A DNA stretch of 64,000 bases, taken from assembly GCA_017445845.1 (NCBI GenBank), contig JAFSRY010000039.1, forward strand, positions 1 through 64,000, read 5' to 3'. Position 1 is the stretch's first letter. Every line of letters begins with the position of its first letter. Both the position numbers and the translations under genes were made by a program. This DNA comes from Prevotella sp. Lineage in GTDB: Bacteria > Bacteroidota > Bacteroidia > Bacteroidales > Bacteroidaceae. Positions 59,397 to 64,000 of the stretch are shown piece after piece. The notes beneath the pieces were generated by a model. The model searched no databases and had not been told where the DNA came from. It worked only from the letters and a program-made list of their open reading frames with translations.

Positions 59397-60983
59397 ATGA
59401 ACCAAGAGATAGAAAGAAGACGAACCTTTGCCATCATCTCACACCCAGATGCTGGTAAAACCACCCTGACCGAGAAATTCCTCCTCTTCGGAGGACAGAT
59501 ACAGGTGGCAGGTGCCGTGAAAAGCAACAAGATACGAAAGACGGCAACCTCCGACTGGATGGACATCGAGAAACAAAGAGGTATCTCCGTGTCGACATCC
59601 GTCATGGAATTCGACTATACCCCCGAAGGCTCCGACATTGAATATAAAGTGAACATCCTCGACACCCCCGGACACCAGGACTTTGCCGAAGACACCTATC
59701 GAACGCTGACCGCTGTCGACTCAGCTATCATCGTCGTCGACTCAGCCAAAGGTGTCGAGACGCAGACGCGCAAACTCATGGAAGTGTGCCGAATGCGTAA
59801 CACACCCGTCATCATCTTCATCAACAAGATGGACCGCGAAGGACGCGACCCCTTCGACCTGCTCGACGAACTCGAACATGAACTGCAAATCAAAGTCCGT
59901 CCCCTTTCCTGGCCCATCAATCAAGGCGTGAAGTTCAAAGGCGTCTACAACATCTATGAACAGAAACTCGACCTCTTCACACCCGACAAGCAGCGCGTCA
60001 CAGAGAAAGTGAGTGTGGAAATCAGTTCTGCCGACCTCGACGCACGCGTAGGCGAGCAAGATGCCGAACAGCTGCGAAACGACCTCGAACTGGTCGACGG
60101 CGTATATCCCGAATTCGACGTCGAGACCTACCGCTCGGCAGAAGTCGCCCCGGTCTTCTTCGGCTCAGCCCTGAATAACTTCGGCGTGCAGGAACTGCTC
60201 AACTGTTTCGTTCAGATTGCACCGCCGCCGCGACCCACAAAAGCCGAAGAACGCACCGTGCAGCCCGACGAAGAAAAGTTCACGGGATTCATCTTCAAGA
60301 TTACTGCCAACATCGACCCGAACCACCGTTCGTGCATCGCCTTCTGCAAAGTCTGCTCAGGACGGTTCCTCCGCAACCAGCCCTACCTGCATGTACGCAA
60401 CGGGAAAACCCTTCGCTTCTCTGCCGCCACGCAATTCATGGCACAACGCAAGTCAACCATCGACGAGGCATGGGCAGGCGACATCGTAGGACTTCCTGAC
60501 AACGGCACCTTCAAGATTGGCGACACACTGACCGAAGGCGAACAGCTGCACTTCAGAGGACTACCCTCCTTCTCGCCCGAAATGTTCAAATACATCGAGA
60601 ACGACGACCCCATGCGCTCGAAGCAACTCGAGAAGGGCATCCAGCAGTTGATGGACGAAGGCGTAGCTCAGTTGTTCGTCAACCAGTTCAACGGAAGGAA
60701 GATTATCGGTACCGTCGGACAACTGCAGTTCGAAGTCATCCAATATCGGTTGGAAAACGAGTATAATGCACGTTGCCGATGGGAACCCGTCCACCTCTAT
60801 AAGGCCTGCTGGGTAGAAAGCGACGACGATAAAGAGTTGGAAAACTTCAAGAAAAGAAAGTACCAATATATGGCCAAAGACCGCGAAGGCCGCGATGTCT
60901 TCCTGGCCGACTCCGGCTATGTCCTCTCAATGGCACAACAAGACTTTGAACACATCCGCTTCCACTTCACCAGCGAGTTCTGA
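59397..60983 (+). CDS. prfC: Peptide chain release factor 3
   Basis: A 528-residue translational GTPase that recycles RF1 and RF2 from the ribosome. G1 is [14 protein letters not shown] near residue 17, the switch I region is near 60 ([13 protein letters not shown]), G3 is [12 protein letters not shown] near 88, and G4 is [12 protein letters not shown] near 142. Domain II starts near 300 ([28 protein letters not shown]), and the C-terminus [20 protein letters not shown] is characteristic of RF3. Full length and intact. The UpxY-type gene starts 43 bases after its stop with no separate promoter visible. Confidence 0.96.
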   Translation: MNQEIERRRTFAIISHPDAGKTTLTEKFLLFGGQIQVAGAVKSNKIRKTATSDWMDIEKQRGISVSTSVMEFDYTPEGSDIEYKVNILDTPGHQDFAEDTYRTLTAVDSAIIVVDSAKGVETQTRKLMEVCRMRNTPVIIFINKMDREGRDPFDLLDELEHELQIKVRPLSWPINQGVKFKGVYNIYEQKLDLFTPDKQRVTEKVSVEISSADLDARVGEQDAEQLRNDLELVDGVYPEFDVETYRSAEVAPVFFGSALNNFGVQELLNCFVQIAPPPRPTKAEERTVQPDEEKFTGFIFKITANIDPNHRSCIAFCKVCSGRFLRNQPYLHVRNGKTLRFSAATQFMAQRKSTIDEAWAGDIVGLPDNGTFKIGDTLTEGEQLHFRGLPSFSPEMFKYIENDDPMRSKQLEKGIQQLMDEGVAQLFVNQFNGRKIIGTVGQLQFEVIQYRLENEYNARCRWEPVHLYKACWVESDDDKELENFKKRKYQYMAKDREGRDVFLADSGYVLSMAQQDFEHIRFHFTSEF

Positions 60984-61026
60984 TTTCCTTACCCCCTTCA
61001 CCTTTTCAACTATCCAACTTTCCACC

Positions 61027-61575
61027 ATGTCCTGCTGGTATGCCATACGACTCATCACCCCTCGGCAAGAAGCTGCTCAACAGTTCTTTGCCGAACACAA
61101 GATAGAAAGTTTCATACCAATGGAACACCGAGATTTCATTGACGAAGAAGGACGTAGGCACAGAAAACTGATGCCTGTTGTCAGAAACCTCATCTTCATT
61201 CAGAAAAACCAAACAGAAAGCGAGATACGACAGCTCATCGTCGAACAGAAGCAGCTGAAGATGTCGGTATATCGAAAGATTGACAGCAATGACTACTACG
61301 AAATCAGCGAAAAGGAAATGCAGGAATTTCAGGTGATGTGCCAACCCGATGTGTTGGAACGGAAATATCTCTCTGCCGAGCAGGCCGAATTAAAAGCAGG
61401 TACTCCTGTGAAAGTAACCAACGGCCCCATGAAAGGCTTCACTGGCAAACTGGTCCGCTCCTCCAAACGCTATTATCTCCTGAAAGAAATACCCGGCATA
61501 GCCGTCATGCTGAAGGTAAGCCGATGGTGCTGCCAGCCCATCATCACTGAAAACGACAACCATTCGTCACAATGA
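61027..61575 (+). CDS. UpxY family transcription antiterminator
   Basis: A 182-residue NusG paralogue. The NGN domain (about 1-115) begins SCWYAIRLITPRQEAAQQFFAEHKIESFIP, and the KOW-like domain (about 125-170) has LKAGTPVKVTNGPMKGFTGKLVRSSKRYYL. UpxY proteins travel with RNA polymerase and prevent early termination in their own operon, usually a capsule locus. Here the only gene downstream is one secreted protein, sharing an ATGA. The in-frame ATG at 60895 lies in prfC and is not used. Its target and its leader recognition site are unknown. Confidence 0.87.
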   Translation: MSCWYAIRLITPRQEAAQQFFAEHKIESFIPMEHRDFIDEEGRRHRKLMPVVRNLIFIQKNQTESEIRQLIVEQKQLKMSVYRKIDSNDYYEISEKEMQEFQVMCQPDVLERKYLSAEQAELKAGTPVKVTNGPMKGFTGKLVRSSKRYYLLKEIPGIAVMLKVSRWCCQPIITENDNHSSQ

Positions 61576-62804
61576 AGAACACAGCGCTCGTCCTTTTCCT
61601 CGCCCTAAGTGCCATCTGCGCAAAAGCACAAGTATTCGTGAAGGCAACCTCCATCGAACAGATTGTCAACAACACGGAATGCATCTTTGTCTCTGGAAAC
61701 TATGCCGCTGCAGAAGTTATCACACCAACTTTCCTAAATCGAGAAGAAGTTGAAATACAGGAAAACGGCAGCATCCAATCTGTCAGCGAAACATGTATTT
61801 ATACCATCAAAGGCAGTTCCACAAAGCGTGGACTCATGAACAAAGGCGGCAAATACCTCGAAATTGATAACAACAATAAATTCACTTATTCAGATAAAAA
61901 CTCTTCCCAATGGAAATTAGAAAAAAGAAAGGAAGGTATTGTTATTTCTCCCTCTTCCGGTAATTATTTAGTGAGCAGTTTTTACGGTACTGATGACTAT
62001 AAGTTTCAAGTTTACCCAAAAGGCTATTACAACGACTATGCCTACATTTACATAAAGTCTGATGATGCACCACCGCCCACTCCCACCGACCCTTCTATCA
62101 GCATCGGTGACGGAAAAGATGATAATTCAACCGTCATCAAGGCATATTCAAACAAGCAAGTGGACGTAGAGATTGTCAGGACCTTCCTGAGCGACGACGG
62201 TTGGTATACGCTTTGTCTTCCTTTCGACCTTACCACAGAAGACCTCCATGAAACCCTGAAGGCTAAGGAAGTATTGACGTTCTACAGCGCAAGTTCCGAT
62301 GAACACGGAGGTGTCGAGTTATATTTTCAGCCTATCAACGAGACTAAAGCTGGTGAACCTTGTTTGATAAAGGTTGCCGAAGAAATCAGCAATCCGGTCT
62401 TCAAGGAAAAGACTATCACTGCCAGTGAGCCGAAAGTGGTAATGGCACATGACCAGAAGCAACAACTATACCAGATGAAAGGCATCTATGACCCGAAGTC
62501 CTTTGCTGACGCCGAGGAAATCGATCAAGTCCGGTTCGTCAGCGGAAGCGACGGAACGACGCTTAGGAAACCTTCCGTCGAAGGGCAGCTAAAAGGACTC
62601 AGAGCCTACTTCATCTTACCCAAAGGGATTGCAAATGCCTATATCAAGAACACAACCGACGGAACACGACCGATAGTCAATCCAAGCAGCTCTTCAAATT
62701 GCCTCAAGTACGACCTGACGGGAAGGGAGACGACAAACGCCGCTCAAGACATTATCATAATAAACGGAAAGAAATATCTGTCTATCTCCTCGACCAACCG
62801 GTGA
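61572..62804 (+). CDS. Secreted protein of unknown function, possible sorting tail
   Basis: A 410-residue protein with signal peptide MKNTALVLFLALSAICAKAQ. I do not recognise the family. Residues 25-160 look beta-rich with an AT-richer DNA composition (about 61830-62050). A Pro-rich hinge (APPPTPTDPS) lies near 165, followed by a domain with YTLCLPFDLTTEDLHETLKAKEVLTFYSAS typical of Prevotella secreted proteins. The end, LKYDLTGRETTNAAQDIIIINGKKYLSIS, resembles the C-terminal YDLxGR ... INGKK tails of secreted Prevotella proteins. It overlaps the antiterminator gene by four bases and yraN by 23. Confidence 0.75.
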   Translation: MKNTALVLFLALSAICAKAQVFVKATSIEQIVNNTECIFVSGNYAAAEVITPTFLNREEVEIQENGSIQSVSETCIYTIKGSSTKRGLMNKGGKYLEIDNNNKFTYSDKNSSQWKLEKRKEGIVISPSSGNYLVSSFYGTDDYKFQVYPKGYYNDYAYIYIKSDDAPPPTPTDPSISIGDGKDDNSTVIKAYSNKQVDVEIVRTFLSDDGWYTLCLPFDLTTEDLHETLKAKEVLTFYSASSDEHGGVELYFQPINETKAGEPCLIKVAEEISNPVFKEKTITASEPKVVMAHDQKQQLYQMKGIYDPKSFADAEEIDQVRFVSGSDGTTLRKPSVEGQLKGLRAYFILPKGIANAYIKNTTDGTRPIVNPSSSSNCLKYDLTGRETTNAAQDIIIINGKKYLSISSTNR

Positions 62805-63159
62805 AGAGAGAAACATTCTCGAAATGCTCGATAACGGGAGGATTGGTTTCAGGGCCGACTATTGAAATAATATCAAAACGCAAAGGCCGGTCTATCTGAT
62901 GGGATTTGACATAATGGTTGATGGCCTTCCGCAGGTTTATTATCTTTTTCTTGTCCACAGCCTCTTCGGGCGCTCTGAAAACACTGTCCGTCAGCGTCTT
63001 CACTTCCACAAAGACCATTGTATCACCATCAACGGCAACAATATCTATGTCGCGATGGGTACTCCGCCAATCGCGTTCATAGATAATATAGCCTTTTTCC
63101 TGAAGATATAATGCTGCAATGTCTTCACCCCATTTTCCGACATCGTTGTGCTTCAGCAT
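62782..63159 (-). CDS. YraN/UPF0102 family nuclease-like protein
   Basis: A 125-residue protein. GKWGEDIAALYLQEKGYIIYERDWRSTHRDIDIVAVDGDTMVFVEVKTL holds the PD-(D/E)XK-like core of the family (Glu near 12, Asp near 40, then ExK), related to archaeal Holliday-junction resolvases; nuclease activity is not proven for the family. The end overlaps the secreted-protein gene by 23 bases on the opposite strand. The small membrane-protein gene lies upstream by 40 bases, so they may share the promoter at 63435. Confidence 0.92.
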   Translation of the reverse strand: MLKHNDVGKWGEDIAALYLQEKGYIIYERDWRSTHRDIDIVAVDGDTMVFVEVKTLTDSVFRAPEEAVDKKKIINLRKAINHYVKSHQIDRPLRFDIISIVGPETNPPVIEHFENVSLFTGWSRR

Positions 63160-63199
63160 TCCTGTAGTTTGTTGTGATTATGAACTGATAACGAAAATA

Positions 63200-63403
63200 T
63201 TAATCGCCACGAGCAAAAACGTACAGGAATACAACAGCCAACGATACAATGGCTGCCAGCACACAGAGTGCCATAAAAGTGAATTTCTTCAGCATCTTAC
63301 GGCGTTTGCGGGCACTAAGACTTCTTCTCTTGAATATTTCGGAATCATCCAAATTCTCATGATGGTGATGAGATGAATGATGAGATTCGTTGCTATTGAA
63401 CAT
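63200..63403 (-). CDS. Small single-span membrane protein, histidine-rich N-terminus
   Basis: A 67-residue protein with His-rich start (HHSSHHHHEN, near residues 8-17), a basic stretch (RKRRKML near 32-38) and one transmembrane segment near 41-62. By the positive-inside rule the His-rich part is cytoplasmic. It is not a family I can name. Metal binding is possible, but His runs alone are weak evidence. A TAACTTTG box at 63435-63442 is a plausible promoter, about 31 bases upstream. Confidence 0.65.
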   Translation of the reverse strand: MFNSNESHHSSHHHHENLDDSEIFKRRSLSARKRRKMLKKFTFMALCVLAAIVSLAVVFLYVFARGD

Positions 63404-63434
63404 TTTTTATGACTTTCGTTTGCTTAATTAGCTG

Positions 63435-63442
63435 CAAAGTTA
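63435..63442 (-). promoter_or_regulatory. -7 box (TAACTTTG) upstream of the small membrane protein
   Basis: Minus-strand TAnnTTTG match about 31 bases before the start codon at 63403. Confidence 0.55.
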
Positions 63443-63679
63443 CAAAAATAAATCTTATCATCCAAATTATTTTACAAAAAAACATTTTTTTCTACATAAA
63501 TACGGAGATAAATGCGGAGATAATGATGTGTTTCAAACACGCAGTCCATACATATTATAAATATAAGGGAGCAGGTTCTCCTGACAATAATAGAACTAAA
63601 AAGCAGTACTACTTCCTATCTGAAAAGAGCGCCGGAAAGGGTGCGCAAATATTTTTTTTGAAAAAAAACACGAAAAAGT

Positions 63680-63710
63680 TTTGTCAGTTCAGAAAAAAGC
63701 ACTAACTTTG
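63680..63710 (+). promoter_or_regulatory. tRNA promoter TTTG-N19-TAACTTTG
   Basis: TTTG 63680-63683, 19 bases, TAACTTTG 63703-63710. The surrounding AAAAAAGCACTAACTTTGCA then ACCGCATTT matches the tRNA-Lys promoter, with one insertion. CACCTG/CAGGT can form a small hairpin in the leader. Confidence 0.8.
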
Positions 63711-63754
63711 CAACCGCATTTAGAGAAATGCACCTGTTAAAGCAGGTTTGACAA

Positions 63755-63827
63755 GCGGAAATAGCTCAGTTGGTAGAGCACAACCTTGCCAAGGTTGGGG
63801 TCGCGGGTCCGAGTCCCGTTTTCCGCT
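63755..63827 (+). tRNA. tRNA-Gly (GCC)
   Basis: GCGGAAA acceptor stem, AGCTCAGTTGGTAGAGC D arm, anticodon loop TTGCCAA (GCC) and TTTCCGC at the 3' side. 73 bases; CCA not encoded. Confidence 0.97.
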
Positions 63828-63875
63828 CAACATTCTGAATAAAAAATCCAAGCAGAAGCAGGGAGCTTCTTTAAT

Positions 63876-63957
63876 GCCCAGGTGGCGGAATTGGTAGACG
63901 CGCACGTTTCAGGTGCGTGTGCCGCGAGGCGTGCAGGTTCGAGTCCTGTTCTGGGCA
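63876..63957 (+). tRNA. tRNA-Leu (CAG)
   Basis: Type II tRNA with long variable arm (about GTGCCGCGAGGCGT). Acceptor GCCCAGG pairs with the CTGGGC end; anticodon loop TTCAGGT gives CAG. 82 bases; CCA not encoded. It is 48 bases after tRNA-Gly and in the same transcript. Confidence 0.95.
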
Positions 63958-64000
63958 CAAAGGGTTTTCTATTTTATGAATGCCTTTTTAAATGTTGGAG

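Larger units (their letters stand above)
63404..63754. other. Spacer with two divergent promoters
   Basis: Contains the promoter of the small membrane-protein gene and the tRNA promoter. In between, AAATACGGAGAT and AAATGCGGAGAT at about 63496-63522 are near-repeated. No gene seen. Confidence 0.5.

Overview
The window looks like chromosomal DNA of a Bacteroidota anaerobe, most likely Prevotellaceae (Prevotella in the broad sense). Three things point there: promoters of the Bacteroidota type (TTTG, about 19-20 bases, TAnnTTTG); lineage-restricted families (DUF4199, DUF6452/DUF6048, DUF4105, DUF5103, DUF4924, UpxY); and an anaerobic core (one-chain pyruvate:ferredoxin oxidoreductase, membrane pyrophosphatase, C4-dicarboxylate transporter). 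I see no insertion sequence, prophage, CRISPR array or rRNA operon. Gene content is mostly housekeeping; the unusual material is in the spacers.

Layout. 0.3-4.6 kb: a plus-strand run of a DUF4199 membrane protein, a polyprenyl-phosphate-type glycosyltransferase, the DUF6452/DUF6048 pair, ApbE and a Crp-like regulator. 4.5-8.3 kb: minus-strand rmuC, a second glycosyltransferase and mtaB. 8.4-14.2 kb: a small lipoprotein, an aminotransferase, a TRIC channel, a 2-hydroxyacid dehydrogenase, rarA and an acidic-tailed orphan. 14.4-19.9 kb: a minus-strand envelope operon (outer-membrane protein, LptC, CNNM/CorC protein, PpiD-like foldase). 20.0-28.5 kb: an Lnb-type DUF4105 protein, a catalytically dead alkaline-phosphatase-fold protein, secA, an orphan ABC ATPase and a type IX secretion plug-domain protein. 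28.7-32.4 kb: a helical-repeat lipoprotein, a tyrosine phosphatase, a nitroreductase and a barrel protein. 32.5-37.5 kb: a galactose uptake and phosphorylation operon (two mutarotases, MFS transporter, galK). 37.8-42.3 kb: a lone Wza-like exporter, a porin and the pyrophosphatase. 42.4-48.4 kb: a TPR protein, an SGNH hydrolase, dnaB, an ABC-F ATPase and a flavin-binding protein. 48.6-48.8 kb: two identical tRNA-Lys. 49-60 kb: an AAA ATPase, PFOR, MltF-like transglycosylase, C4-dicarboxylate transporter, glucokinase, LysE, DUF4924 and prfC. 61-64 kb: an orphan UpxY antiterminator coupled to one secreted protein, yraN, a small membrane protein, tRNA-Gly and tRNA-Leu.

Main observation. Six spacers (near 14.2, 22.7, 32.4, 37.6, 47.6 and 56.8 kb) each hold a tandem array whose unit is exactly 22 bp, although the unit sequence differs between arrays. 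The arrays share sub-motifs (CGGCACTCCC/GGGAGTGCCG, GCTTCG, GATAA/TTATC). Many units are small hairpins, every array lies 3' of at least one gene, and four adjoin or contain a strong hairpin. They have no spacers, so they are not CRISPR. I know of no description of such a family, but I could not search.

Other signals: promoter modules triplicated in tandem upstream of two genes; a set of start codons only 4-7 bases after a TAnnTTTG box, implying almost leaderless mRNAs; near-identical promoters for two tRNA loci; and the pseudo-phosphatase next to the lipoprotein N-acyltransferase homologue.
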